Shown here: positions 1 to 7,590 of the stretch, piece by piece
Position numbering within the stretch: the first letter of the stretch is position 1
Layout: every line of letters starts with the position of its first letter
NCBI RefSeq assembly: GCF_001682385.1
Contig: NZ_CP016210.1
Coordinates: forward strand, 4,154,001 to 4,218,000
DNA length: 64,000 bases
Direction of reading: 5' to 3'
DNA from: Azoarcus olearius
GTDB taxonomy: Bacteria > Pseudomonadota > Gammaproteobacteria > Burkholderiales > Rhodocyclaceae
The notes under the pieces: generated by a model
The model's input: the letters and a program-made list of their open reading frames with translations, nothing else
Databases searched by the model: none
What the model was told of the DNA's origin: nothing
Position numbers and translations under genes: made by a program

Positions 1-409
1 GCACCCACCCGAGCGATTCGTACGCGGCCTGCGCCGCGGTGTTGGTTCTCGCCGTCGTCAGGTCCATTCGTGCCTTGCCGTTCGCAGCCGCCAGCTTTTC
101 CGCCGCCTGCAGCAGCGCCCTGCCCGCCCCGCAGCGCCGGGCCTCCGGGCGAACGAACAGGTCGTAGAGCGAATAGATGGGTTTGGCTTCGACCGAGCAG
201 AAGGTGGGGTACAGCTGGCAGAAGCCGACGATGCCCCGGCTTTCGGTCGAGGCGAGGAGGATCACGGATTCGCCGTTTTCCAGGCGCGCACGAATGAAGC
301 GCGCCGCCAGCGCCGGATCCGCATCCTGCTGATAGAACTGGCGGTAGGCATCGAACAGCGGCGCAACGACGTCGAGGTCCGCGAGCGTGGCAAGTCGGGT
401 ATGAATCAT
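1..409 (-). CDS. GNAT family N-acetyltransferase (3' end outside window)
   Basis: Minus-strand reading from the ATG at 409 begins MIHTRLATLADLD and stays open to the window edge, so about 136 residues are visible and the C-terminus is missing. The segment FVRPEARRCGAGRALL is the acetyl-CoA pyrophosphate-binding motif A of the GNAT fold (R/Q-x-x-G-x-G/A), followed by the usual helix and a final 'AAYESLGWV'. GNAT enzymes move an acetyl group from acetyl-CoA to an amine; the substrate cannot be read from sequence. It is the last visible member of a run of small minus-strand accessory genes. Confidence 0.85.
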   Translation of the reverse strand, partial: MIHTRLATLADLDVVAPLFDAYRQFYQQDADPALAARFIRARLENGESVILLASTESRGIVGFCQLYPTFCSVEAKPIYSLYDLFVRPEARRCGAGRALLQAAEKLAAANGKARMDLTTARTNTAAQAAYESLGWV

Positions 410-461
410 GGCTAAGCCGCCTTTTGGTTGAAGGGTGGATCGGTGTCTTGCGGGGAGGGAA

Positions 462-498
462 ATGGCGGGGGCACCAGGCGCGCTGTCGCGCCCGCCAT
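462..498. repeat. Inverted repeat between two GNAT genes
   Basis: ATGGCGGG (462-469) is repeated inverted as CCCGCCAT (491-498), and inside it GGCGCG/CGCGCC (477-482/487-492) closes on a CTGT loop. No T-run follows on either strand, so a classic intrinsic terminator is not supported. It could be an mRNA-stabilising hairpin or the remnant of an attC-like palindrome. Confidence 0.4.
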
Positions 499-535
499 GC
501 TTGCGCCCCGGGTGGTCCTGCGCCCGGCTGGTTGC

Positions 536-1000
536 CTACAAGGCCAGGCCCAGAAAGCGGGTGCCGGGAACCGGGTTGTGGCTGACGGCCGGGGCGGGAA
601 CGAAGCCGAGCGACTCGTACAGCCTTTGTGCGGCGACGAACTCCGGCAACACGTCCAGGCACATCGAGGCGTAACCCGCGGTGCGCGCGGTGCGGATCAT
701 CTGTTCCACAAGGCGGCGGCCGATACTGTTTCCCCGGGCGCCGGGCCGCACATAGACCCGCTTGAGTTCGCACGCGCTGCGGCTGACCCGGCGAAGCGCC
801 GCACAGCCCACCACGGCTGCATCCCGGCGCGCGAGCAGCACGCATCCGTCGGGTTCCGCGTACTTGCCCGGGAGGCCTGCGAACTCGCGCTCGTAGTCCT
901 GGAACGCCAGGCTGACCGACGGGCTTGCGACGTACTCGCGAAAGATCGCGACGACGTCCTGGAGGTCGGCCGGAAAGCAGGCGGGAAGGATGTGGGTCAC
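536..1000 (-). CDS. GNAT family N-acetyltransferase
   Basis: 154-aa single-domain GNAT protein. The motif A region reads KRVYVRPGARGNSIGRRLVE (about residues 80-99), with the typical preceding beta-strand VVGCAALRR and the C-terminal AAQRLYESLGF (motif B) that closes most GNAT domains. It starts MTHILPACFPADLQD. An acetyl-CoA-dependent cytosolic transferase of unknown substrate. It lies on the same strand as the GNAT genes on either side but is separated from them by short spacers without obvious operon overlap. Confidence 0.87.
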   Translation of the reverse strand: MTHILPACFPADLQDVVAIFREYVASPSVSLAFQDYEREFAGLPGKYAEPDGCVLLARRDAAVVGCAALRRVSRSACELKRVYVRPGARGNSIGRRLVEQMIRTARTAGYASMCLDVLPEFVAAQRLYESLGFVPAPAVSHNPVPGTRFLGLAL

Positions 1001-1082
1001 GTAGCGGCGCGGGGATCGGGATGGGAATCAGGGTGCGGGACTTCCTGTCCATCATATCGCGGGCGGGGTGCGACAGCGCCTG

Positions 1083-1556
1083 TCATGCGGTCGTCTTACG
1101 CAGAGCGTCGCCTGATACCGCATCCCCATGAATGAGCGGCTTTGACATGAAGGCCGCCGAGCACGGACAAAGGCCGGCGAACTGCGCCGTGGCGCGGATG
1201 GCTTCCGGTGCATCGCTGCGGGGCGTCCGTCGGTAGCCGAGCGTTGCGAAGAAGTGTTCCGCCGTGCTCGTCAGCAGGAACAGGTCCTCGACACCGTGAG
1301 AAGCGGAGAAGGCTTCGACGTGACGGACGAGCGCTTCGCCGAGGCCCCGCCCCCGGTAGGCGGGCGCCACCGCCAGCGAACGCAGCAAGCCCACCTTGGC
1401 GTAGGGTTCGAGGCCGACCGCCCCGACCAAGGCTCCGTGATCCCGCAGCCCGAAGAACAGATGGTGCGACGAAGCCGATATGTCCTGCACCGGCAAGCCG
1501 CACTCCGACAACAAGGCGATGACATCGTCGATCGCTGTTTCCCGGGTGATATGCAT
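1083..1556 (-). CDS. arsN2: ArsN2-type N-acetyltransferase
   Basis: 157 aa from the ATG at 1556 (MHITRETAIDD); the frame is open further upstream but without GNAT features. Motif A is RSLAVAPAYRGRGLGEAL. Two signatures of the arsenic-resistance ArsN2 group are present: FLLTSTAEHFFATLGY and, near the C-terminus, a P-x-x-I-x-x-T-x-Q-F-x-x-LCP-x-SA-x-x-M pattern. ArsN2 proteins are usually encoded with ars genes and thought to detoxify organoarsenicals by N-acetylation; no arsenic gene lies beside this copy, so the substrate is an inference from the family. Confidence 0.78.
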   Translation of the reverse strand: MHITRETAIDDVIALLSECGLPVQDISASSHHLFFGLRDHGALVGAVGLEPYAKVGLLRSLAVAPAYRGRGLGEALVRHVEAFSASHGVEDLFLLTSTAEHFFATLGYRRTPRSDAPEAIRATAQFAGLCPCSAAFMSKPLIHGDAVSGDALRKTTA

Positions 1557-1690
1557 GATTCGACGACAAACCTCCGGTTGGACCGACCTGCCGGGCTTCG
1601 CACGCCCGGCGGAATCGGATGATGGACAGCACTTGCACAACGACACGCACCAGGTGAATGCAGCGGGACGAAAACCTGAGCCCCCGGCGT

Positions 1691-2437
1691 TCACCGCAAC
1701 ATCAGCGCAAACACGCCCCACCCCAGATATTCGCGCGTGAACGTGGCATAGCGCTCGGGTTCGGTACTCAACTGGGCCCGCACGGTGTCCGCCAGTTCGT
1801 CGTCGGGATTCGCTTCCAGCCACCGCCGCATCGTCAGCCACTTGGCGGCCTCGTATCTATCCCACCCGTCCTGATCGGCCAGAACCATCTCAACCACGTC
1901 GTACCCGAGGCGGCGGAAGGACGCGAGCAGTGCCGGCAGCGTCATGAAGTCGGCGATCGCACTGGCCAGGCAACCCCTGGCAGTCTCTTCGGCAGGCGGC
2001 AGTTGCCGCCAATAGGGTTCGCCGATGAGGATGATCCCGCCGGGGCGCACGCTTCGGGCCAGCAGCGCAATCGTGCCGGCGAAACCGCCGCCGATCCAGG
2101 TGGCTCCCAGGCATGCCGCCACGTCCACCTTCTCGTCGGCAACATAGCCGGCGGCATCGCCGTGGATGAAGTCGACACGATCGGCAACGCCCAGCGCTTC
2201 GGCGCGGCGCTTGGCCTGCTGTGAGAACAGCTGGCTCAGATCGACCCCGGTGCCAACGACCCCGTGGTCGCGCGCCCAGGTGCATAGCATCTCCCCGGAA
2301 CCACTGCCGAGGTCGAGCACCCGCGCGCCGGCTTCCAGGCGCAGCGCGGCCCCGAGTGTGGCGAGCTTTTCGGCCGTGATCGGGTTGTGGATACGGTGAG
2401 CGCTTTCGCTGATGTTGAAGATCCGCGGGATATCCAT
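1691..2437 (-). CDS. Class I SAM-dependent methyltransferase
   Basis: 248 aa from the ATG at 2437 (MDIPRIFNISES). A second in-frame ATG lies three codons upstream (2446), but the AAGG ribosome-binding element sits directly against it and is well spaced for 2437. Motif I ARVLDLGSGSGEML binds S-adenosylmethionine; GTGVDLS (acidic end of beta2), VDFIHGDAAGY and RSVRPGGIILIGEPYW (motifs II-III) follow in order. Rossmann-fold small-molecule methyltransferase of unknown acceptor. It belongs to the accessory run on the minus strand. Confidence 0.8.
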   Translation of the reverse strand: MDIPRIFNISESAHRIHNPITAEKLATLGAALRLEAGARVLDLGSGSGEMLCTWARDHGVVGTGVDLSQLFSQQAKRRAEALGVADRVDFIHGDAAGYVADEKVDVAACLGATWIGGGFAGTIALLARSVRPGGIILIGEPYWRQLPPAEETARGCLASAIADFMTLPALLASFRRLGYDVVEMVLADQDGWDRYEAAKWLTMRRWLEANPDDELADTVRAQLSTEPERYATFTREYLGWGVFALMLR

Positions 2438-2486
2438 CGACAGCATCCTTACCGTGAAAATCGTTCCGCCGGCGAGCCAGCGATCG

Positions 2487-3014
2487 TCAACCGCCGTCGG
2501 ACGTTGCAACGCGTTCGACTTCGCCCCGACTGTGCGACATCGCCAGCGCCGCCTGGACGATTCGAGCGGTGACATCAAGGCCTCCGAAGTCGAAACACGC
2601 CAGTTCTGCGCGCGAGCAGCGCTTCACTTCCGCGATTTCTGCGCCCAAACGAAGTTCGCCGCCAGCACGCACCGCGAATGCAATGATGAGCTGGTTCATA
2701 CCGGCAAACGCGTAGTGGCCGACGAACTCAAGCGCCTCGGCTTTCAGGCCGAGTTCTTCGTGCATTTCGCGCGAAATCGCCTCCTCCGGTGACTCCCCCT
2801 TCTCGAGGAATCCGGTAATCACCGAAAACAGATTGGCAGGCCATCGGGCGTTACGCGCAAGAATGAACTCGTCGCCGACGCGAACAAGCCCGGCGACAAC
2901 GGGTATCGGGTTATTCCAATGAACATAGCCACAGCGGGAAGAACAGGCCAAGCGCTCGACGTCATCGACGACGCGCCATTCGAGATGTGCCGTGCATTGC
3001 GGACAGAATTTCAT
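2487..3014 (-). CDS. Nudix hydrolase with N-terminal zinc ribbon (NudC-like)
   Basis: About 175 aa from MKFCPQC at 3014; two more in-frame ATG codons lie upstream within 36 nt and no ribosome-binding site decides between them. Cysteines CPQC...CSSRC form a zinc ribbon like that of NADH pyrophosphatase. The Nudix box GX5EX7REUXEEXGU is intact: GFLEKGE, then REMHEELGL. This fold hydrolyses nucleoside diphosphates linked to another moiety; NAD(H)-type or sugar-nucleotide substrates are possible. The stop is about 50 nt from the methyltransferase start downstream. Confidence 0.85.
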   Translation of the reverse strand: MKFCPQCTAHLEWRVVDDVERLACSSRCGYVHWNNPIPVVAGLVRVGDEFILARNARWPANLFSVITGFLEKGESPEEAISREMHEELGLKAEALEFVGHYAFAGMNQLIIAFAVRAGGELRLGAEIAEVKRCSRAELACFDFGGLDVTARIVQAALAMSHSRGEVERVATSDGG

Positions 3015-3056
3015 CGGAGATTCACGCATATTCGCTTGATGAGCCGGCATCGCCTA

Positions 3057-3425
3057 TCAGGCGTCGACGCACTCATGAAAGGTGACAAGGTTCCCGTCGG
3101 GATCGAGGATGCCGAACTCGTGGTTGCCCCACGGCTTGCGCTCCAACGGCGCGTTGGGATGAACAATTCCGAGCGCCTGGCAGCGCCGATACAAGGGCTC
3201 GATGCCGCACACCTGCACCCGGCAACTGGTTGCCTTCGGAATGCCCGCATCCGGGCACGCCCAAAAGTGGATATTGACCGCACCGTTGGACACGATGCCG
3301 TACTCGCCTTGCGCGGCATACAACTTGGTGAAGCCGAGCTGCGACACGAAAAAATCGACACTGCGCTCGATGTCGAGCGATGCCAGGACCGGCGTGGCGG
3401 CGACAAACTGAATGGATTCGCTCAC
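3057..3425 (-). CDS. VOC superfamily (glyoxalase/bleomycin-resistance-like) protein
   Basis: 122 aa, the usual length of a single-domain VOC protein. It has the paired beta-alpha-beta-beta-beta modules: SLDIERSVDFFVSQLGF in the first half, and HEFGILDPDGNLVTFHE at the end, whose DPDGN turn and terminal glutamate are typical metal-ligand surroundings. Resembles bleomycin-binding-like proteins; ligand unknown. The Nudix gene follows closely on the same strand, so cotranscription is plausible. Confidence 0.8.
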   Translation of the reverse strand: MSESIQFVAATPVLASLDIERSVDFFVSQLGFTKLYAAQGEYGIVSNGAVNIHFWACPDAGIPKATSCRVQVCGIEPLYRRCQALGIVHPNAPLERKPWGNHEFGILDPDGNLVTFHECVDA

Positions 3426-3453
3426 GAACTTTCCTCCGTGTGCTCAAGGCAAA

Positions 3454-3789
3454 CTACGCAAGTAACCGGGAAAGCAGCCCAAGCGCCAATCCCAGCGACA
3501 ACGGCGGGGGTGCTGCGCCTCGGAGGAGCACGCTGTCTGGCTTACCCACCCGGTCGGGCATGTCTTCGCTTCGGCTCAAGCTTCCCCTCCAAAGCGCCCT
3601 TTCCTCCAAGATGCTGCCGACGAACAGCACCGCGAGCGCACTGAAGATCAGGGTACCGAACGCGAAGCCAGTATGCCCGCCCAATAGCGGAACAAGCGAG
3701 CGGGACATCAGCACGCCCACATAGAGCGAGACCGATGCGCAGCCCAGATAGCGCGCTACGCGAACAAGATGTGCAGGGCCTTGGGTCAT
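3454..3789 (-). CDS. Small hypothetical membrane protein
   Basis: Not recognised. From the ATG at 3789 (MTQGPAHLVRVARYLG) it gives about 111 aa with two hydrophobic stretches: one around SVSLYVGVLMSRSLVPLL and a stronger one, AFGTLIFSALAVLFVGSIL, followed by a charged segment and a final leucine-rich LALGLLSRLLA. That suggests an inner-membrane protein with two or three spans. An upstream extension to 3843 is open but has no membrane or signal character. Gene status rests on its place in the colinear run and the hydrophobic pattern only. Confidence 0.5.
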   Translation of the reverse strand: MTQGPAHLVRVARYLGCASVSLYVGVLMSRSLVPLLGGHTGFAFGTLIFSALAVLFVGSILEERALWRGSLSRSEDMPDRVGKPDSVLLRGAAPPPLSLGLALGLLSRLLA

Positions 3790-3907
3790 GGCGCCCGATG
3801 TGAAAGTGGAAGGCAGCCAGATCGAAGGGAAGCACACGGGCACCGCGTGCGGCCGGCCCGCTCGACGGTCGTTTCACGCATGCTGGATAGGGGCGGCGCA
3901 GTAGGTG

Positions 3908-4459
3908 TTACGCGACATAGCGGCTACGCGGAAGGCGATACAGGTAATGCGGCCGCAAGACGCTACCCTCCGGCACCTGAGGATGCTCAAAAGTGCCCGA
4001 AGCAACCATGCCGAGACGCTCCATGAGGGCCCGCGACCTGTGGTTGAGCGTTGCGGTAAAAGAGACGATCTCGGGCAGTTTGATGTGGTTAAAGCCAACG
4101 TCCAGCACTGCTCTGGCGCCTTCCAGCGCAAACCCCTGTCCCCAAAACGGAAAAGCCAGGCGCCAACCGATCTCGACACAGGGCGAGAAGGGGAGCTCGG
4201 GCGCTGGAACGTGCAGCCCGACAAAACCGATGAACTGTCGATCGGCCTTTGTTTCCGCCACCCAGAACCCCCAGCCCCGTTCCTGGATGAGCAACTCGCA
4301 GCGATCGGCCAGCGCATCACTTTGTGTGCGCGTAAGGGGAGAGGGAAAAAACTCCATGACTCTCGGGTCGGCATTGAGCGCGGCAAAGGGTTCCCGATCG
4401 GTTCGGCGCCATTGCCGTAGATGAAGACGTTTGCTCTCGAACTCGATTATCTCAGCCAT
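3908..4459 (-). CDS. RimJ/RimL-type GNAT N-acetyltransferase
   Basis: 183 aa starting MAEIIEFESKRLHLRQW, the typical 'T/S-x-R-L-x-L-R' opening of RimJ/RimL-like acetyltransferases. Further hallmarks are DPRVMEFFPSPLT, EIGWRLAFPFWGQGFALEG (the W-G-x-G-x-A-x-E acetyl-CoA segment) and NHRSRALMERLGM. Such enzymes acetylate protein N-termini or small amines; the target cannot be predicted. Codon use and GC look slightly lower than in the housekeeping genes further right. Confidence 0.85.
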   Translation of the reverse strand: MAEIIEFESKRLHLRQWRRTDREPFAALNADPRVMEFFPSPLTRTQSDALADRCELLIQERGWGFWVAETKADRQFIGFVGLHVPAPELPFSPCVEIGWRLAFPFWGQGFALEGARAVLDVGFNHIKLPEIVSFTATLNHRSRALMERLGMVASGTFEHPQVPEGSVLRPHYLYRLPRSRYVA

Positions 4460-4559
4460 AAAATTCTTTCAGCATGCACGCGCAACTCTTTCACGAGTCG
4501 CGTCATTGCAGACAGATCGCCCTCGCGATCAAATTCGACAACTACTTTGGCATGCATCG

Positions 4560-4967
4560 CTATCTGCGAATTTTTGCCGTCTCCGTGGCGAGCAGGAACA
4601 CGGTACACACATAAACAAAATCCGGTTCACCCAACAACGAAAGACTCAGACCCTCCGGATGAGACGACACATACGAAAAGGTAAGCAGCAAGCAGAATGC
4701 CAGCAGGCTGCTACCGATAATTGGCCCCCAGCTCGCCATGTCGTTTTCCGGAAGCCTGGCGTTCATGCTCTGGATCATATAGATCCAGCCGATGACGAGA
4801 ACGTAGGCCATGACTCCAAGGGGTAGGATAACAACCAGTGCCCATGTGAAAGGATCACCCAGTATCGCTCCTCCGGTGGCCCTGACCAGCAACGATAATG
4901 TCGTCATCGCGATCAGCAACGGGCGTGTGTTCGCCTTTTCAACAACCCCCAGGATTTCTGTAAGCAT
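4560..4967 (-). CDS. Hypothetical membrane protein
   Basis: Not recognised. 135 aa with about four hydrophobic segments: PLLIAMTTLSLLVRA, WALVVILPLGVMAYVLVIGW, SWGPIIGSSLLAFCLLLTF and DFVYVCTVFLLA. No signal-peptide cleavage site and no clear Shine-Dalgarno before the ATG at 4967. Probably an inner-membrane protein. Base composition is visibly more AT-rich than in the core genes, as expected for acquired DNA. Confidence 0.6.
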   Translation of the reverse strand: MLTEILGVVEKANTRPLLIAMTTLSLLVRATGGAILGDPFTWALVVILPLGVMAYVLVIGWIYMIQSMNARLPENDMASWGPIIGSSLLAFCLLLTFSYVSSHPEGLSLSLLGEPDFVYVCTVFLLATETAKIRR

Positions 4968-5077
4968 ACGTGGTGCGATCTAAAAAGGTAGCCCGGCAGG
5001 CGGCGGCGGGAAGTGGAAAGCATAAGCCGAGGCGGATGCCGGGCAGGCCCGCCGGACCAGCCCGCTATACACCAGCG

Positions 5078-5455
5078 CTACTTGTCGAAGGTTAGCTCTA
5101 CCGGCGTGCCGGCAGGATCCCGGACAATTAACTGCACCAAACGGACACTATCCAGGTCATTTCTACGGTAACCCACATTGGCTTTATCTAGCCGATCAAC
5201 CACTTCATCGAAGTTGCTGCAATGTAGCGCTATATGGTGGAAATAGCCTTGCGTCCCCTCGCTGCGGTCATTGTTTACCGTAAGGTGGATGAGAGGGTGG
5301 CTGCCGGAATATAACCAATACCCCGGAACTGCGAAGTCAGGCCTGAAACCGGGCCTCAATCCCAATATCTCACCGTAGAACTCCACAACCTTCTCGATGA
5401 CGTTCTCGGGGGCCATCACCGCGAAATGATGAAGATATATCTCTTTGGCACTCAT
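5078..5455 (-). CDS. VOC family protein
   Basis: 125 aa from the ATG at 5455 (MSAKEIYLHHFAVMAP), supported by a GGAG element 8-10 nt upstream. The frame remains open for another 77 codons, but that part overlaps a highly structured element and has no homology features. VOC signs are LHHFAVMAP, VVEFYGEILGLRPG, GYFHHIALHC with a histidine pair, and the C-terminal RDPAGTPVELTF. A small metal-dependent glyoxalase/dioxygenase-fold enzyme; reaction unknown. Confidence 0.78.
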   Translation of the reverse strand: MSAKEIYLHHFAVMAPENVIEKVVEFYGEILGLRPGFRPDFAVPGYWLYSGSHPLIHLTVNNDRSEGTQGYFHHIALHCSNFDEVVDRLDKANVGYRRNDLDSVRLVQLIVRDPAGTPVELTFDK

Positions 5456-5914
5456 AATATTGCTCCAAATGGCAATGTCTATTGGCCCAGGCAGGCGTAG
5501 CGCCTGAACCAAGCCGAGCCGCAAAGCGGCTTCGGCTTGCCTGATGGGACCTGCTCCTGTGCGACCAGGCAGCCTCTGGCAGCCCGCAGCCGCGCGCGAA
5601 CGAGAAGAAACTCGAACGCATCGCCTTCGCCATCGCCGCCTGATCGATGCACCCTTACTCCTCCCCCTTGCGCCAAGACTGATCACTCAACGTGGCAAAC
5701 CAGGCAACACCGACGCGACAGGACGCCGATAACACCACCGGCTCACCGCAGCCGTGTGTAACGGCTGGCGCTTCGCGTGCCGACTCCATCTCGGCACGAA
5801 TCATCCAGAACCCACCACAGATGCCGGATATCCGACTGCAGGTGATTTATCCAGGAAACTCAGAAACACGGATGTCTTGATTCACGGACGAGTCGATATA
5901 CGCTGTGTCATGCC
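5456..5914. other. Long intergenic stretch between two VOC genes
   Basis: About 460 bp without a convincing gene. The left part holds the folded element at 5484-5551. A short minus-strand frame (5479-5676) ends in a plausible-looking tail (PLCGSAWFRRYACLGQ) that runs through the hairpins, so it may be the remnant of an older reading frame. The right part, about 5690-5914, shows no attC-like core, promoter or repeat that I can support. Confidence 0.5.
5484..5551. repeat. Cruciform-like element with two internal hairpins
   Basis: An imperfect outer stem (GGCCCAGGCAGGC against GCCTGATGGGACC) encloses two hairpins: one built from AGGCG-TAG-CGCCT and a longer one from AAGCCGAGCCGC with GCGGCTTCGGCTT around an AAA loop. 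The nested arrangement is like a REP element or a decayed attC, but neither GTTRRRY nor RYYYAAC cores are present. It is located just upstream (5') of the VOC gene at 5078-5455. Confidence 0.5.
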
Positions 5915-6337
5915 TCACTCCTCCAGCACCAACGCCGGATTCCATACCACCTCCCACATATGGCCGTCTGGATCCTGAAAGTAGCCTGCATACCCACCCC
6001 AGAACGTCTCCTCGCCCGGCTTGACAATCGTCGCTCCCGCCGCTGAAGCCTGCGCCAAGACCTCGTCAACCTCGGCGCGTGAGGAGACATTGTGTCCCAG
6101 CGTAAAGTCCGTTGCGCTTGGCGCACTAACAGGCAATCCGGAGTCATGGGCAATGCTCTGACGAGGCCATAGAGCCAGACGCAGGCCAGCCTGTAGGTCG
6201 ATGAAGACGACTGCTCCGTGCTCAAACTCGTCTCCGACAATTCCATCGGTGGTCAAGCCGAGGCCATCGCGATAGAAGTGAAGGGCTCGTTCCAGATCGT
6301 CAACGCCCAGGGTGAGGACGGTTATACGTGGTTTCAT
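5915..6337 (-). CDS. VOC family protein (glyoxalase-like)
   Basis: 140 aa starting MKPRITVLTLGVDDLERALH with a strong GAAGGAG ribosome-binding site 8 nt before the ATG at 6337. VOC features: LGVDDLERALHFYRDGLGL, EHGAVVFIDLQAGLRLALW, and the C-terminal GYFQDPDGHMWEVVWNP with its metal-ligand glutamate. Usual length for the family, comparable to PhnB/glyoxalase-like proteins. A GTTATGC just upstream could be an integron cassette boundary, so this may be the outermost cassette gene, although no attC was found after its stop. Confidence 0.82.
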   Translation of the reverse strand: MKPRITVLTLGVDDLERALHFYRDGLGLTTDGIVGDEFEHGAVVFIDLQAGLRLALWPRQSIAHDSGLPVSAPSATDFTLGHNVSSRAEVDEVLAQASAAGATIVKPGEETFWGGYAGYFQDPDGHMWEVVWNPALVLEE

Positions 6338-6356
6338 GGCTACGCTCCTTCAAGAG

Positions 6357-6441
6357 GCATAACGTAGAAGTGAAGGGCCCGCCAACAGGCGGTGCGTCCG
6401 TCCCGGCGGCCGACGGCCGCGCCCTGTCCGGCCGGCCAGGG
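6357..6441 (-). other. Possible degenerate attC site
   Basis: The segment starts at GCATAAC (an RYYYAAC-like core with one mismatch) and contains complementary blocks such as GGGCCCGCC/GGCGGTGCG and CGGCGGCCGACGGCCGCG. A matching GTTRRRY core is not visible at the right end, which stops at the TGA of the broken DUF2314-like gene. It could be an attC that has lost its R' end. Confidence 0.3.
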
Positions 6442-6444
6442 CTT

Positions 6445-6819
6445 TCAATTGCGGAAACGGCAAGGTGCATTTGCATTGTAGGTCGCTCCATCTTCTGCCG
6501 TCATACCGGAACGAATGACCTGAATTGTTAACCTACCCACCACGAAGTCATACTTAATGAACATCCAGTCCGTGATTTGTGGTGGATGGGATTCGACGCG
6601 CTGCATGAACTCAAGACCAGGAAAATCGGACCCGTTTGCAACCGTCCCGTGAAAAGGCAATACGGATTGCGTCGATATCCGCGAGCAAAATGTGTGGCAC
6701 CTTCTCGGAAGATTTGAATCGGACCTTTAGTAGGAAAGCACTCTGATTGCTCTTCAGAGAACAAAATGCCTCAAAGAACCTCGCCGATATTGACGAGCTT
6801 GGTCAATAGCGAATGCCAT
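6445..6819 (-). pseudogene. DUF2314-like cassette gene, broken by two frameshifts
   Basis: Reading from the ATG at 6819, MAFAIDQARQ matches the start expected of a DUF2314 protein, but the matching continuation (FFEAFCSLKSNQSAFLLKVR...LADIDAI) is in a second frame from about 6782, and the C-terminal part (PFHGTVANGSDFPG, PPQITDWMFIKYDFVVGR, IQVIRSGMTAED) is in a third frame from about 6660 to the stop at 6445. Joined, the three pieces give a continuous DUF2314-like domain including the I-x-DWM core. Function of the family is unknown. It sits between an attC and a possible degenerate attC, so it is a decayed integron cassette. Confidence 0.5.
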
Positions 6820-6865
6820 GCTCCGGTCTTGACCCGGAAACGGAATAGTTGGATCGCTGATGAAA

Positions 6866-6933
6866 GCCCTAACGTTCACGATCACCGGCCGGCGCGGCTT
6901 TTCGCGCAGGTCCGCTCGACTGCCCGGTTGGGC
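6866..6933 (-). other. Integron attC recombination site
   Basis: 68-bp imperfect palindrome bounded by CCCTAAC (6867-6873) and GTTGGGC (6927-6933), the RYYYAAC and GTTRRRY core sites. The inner arms ATCACCGGCCGGCG and GACTGCCCGGTT resemble those of the other sites in the array. It starts 8 nt after the stop of the 183-aa cassette gene, the normal position for a cassette's attC. Confidence 0.7.
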
Positions 6934-6940
6934 CTCGCGG

Positions 6941-7492
6941 TCATTGTTCATCCTCCGGATGAAGCGGAGAACGCTGCCAAGCGAATGTGGTCAGCAGCGC
7001 CTCGGCATCTCCATCAAACTCTTTACGGTAGTGGTGCATGTGCGGACCGGGAACGATAGGCCGGCCCCCGGAGAACCCAAGGGAGCCAAGGGCGCGGCTG
7101 AAGCACTCGACCGGACCGTAGCCATAGATTAGGTTGTGACGGTCCCAAACGATTGTTCCGTTGGAGTTTGGTGAATGAACCCAGAGATCGAAGCGCGCAT
7201 CGCCAGCGAAGAACTGCGCGAACCGGGACACAAACGACTGAATTGCCTCAAGTTCGAGTTCTGGGCTTTGATAACGGCCGGGATCACCTTCACCCCGTGG
7301 AGTGTGCAGAACGTAGAGAACGAAGAATGGCGGCGTAAGGCATTCGACGAGCTTGAGCAATACTGAAGAATCCCCGCCGGGCACACCAGCGACAAGACGT
7401 GATGTCCCGGCCGACGTGGTTTCGGTGGTGAAGAGCGGCGCATAGGAATGCGGCACCCATTCTCCCGCAGGCTGCCAATCGAGCTTATGCAT
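6941..7492 (-). CDS. Integron cassette protein, unknown function
   Basis: Not recognised. 183 aa, soluble-looking, no signal peptide or membrane span. It starts MHKLDWQPAGEWVPHSYA only 6 nt after an attC boundary and stops 8 nt before the next attC, the compact gene-attC layout of a cassette. Composition is rich in aromatic and histidine residues (FDLWVHSPNSNGTIVWDRHN, GPHMHHYRKEF) and there is a central hydrophobic core PPFFVLYVLHTPRGEGD. No ribosome-binding site fits in the short leader, so translation may rely on the attC leader or coupling. Confidence 0.7.
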   Translation of the reverse strand: MHKLDWQPAGEWVPHSYAPLFTTETTSAGTSRLVAGVPGGDSSVLLKLVECLTPPFFVLYVLHTPRGEGDPGRYQSPELELEAIQSFVSRFAQFFAGDARFDLWVHSPNSNGTIVWDRHNLIYGYGPVECFSRALGSLGFSGGRPIVPGPHMHHYRKEFDGDAEALLTTFAWQRSPLHPEDEQ

Positions 7493-7497
7493 TAACG

Positions 7498-7590
7498 GCC
7501 CAACGATGAAAGTAACCGGATGCCGCGCGGGGCGGCTGGAGGAAGCCTAAAGGCGGGTGTTCGGCGGTCCGGCTGACTGGATTGTTGGGC
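7498..7590 (-). other. Integron attC recombination site
   Basis: 93-bp site bounded by GCCCAAC (7498-7504) and GTTGGGC (7584-7590). Arms GTAACCGGATGCCGCGCG and GTTCGGCGGTCCGGCTGAC are near-complementary. The sequence is almost the same as the sites at 8996 and 10414, pointing to a resident family of attC sites rather than mixed imported ones. Confidence 0.85.

Noticed and set aside
4624-4630. ACCCAAC as an attC core
   Set aside because: Matches RYYYAAC but is within a membrane-protein gene and has no partner core or arms.
6526-6532. GTTAACC as an additional attC core
   Set aside because: Does not match GTTRRRY, is inside the DUF2314-like remnant, and no pairing arm is found.
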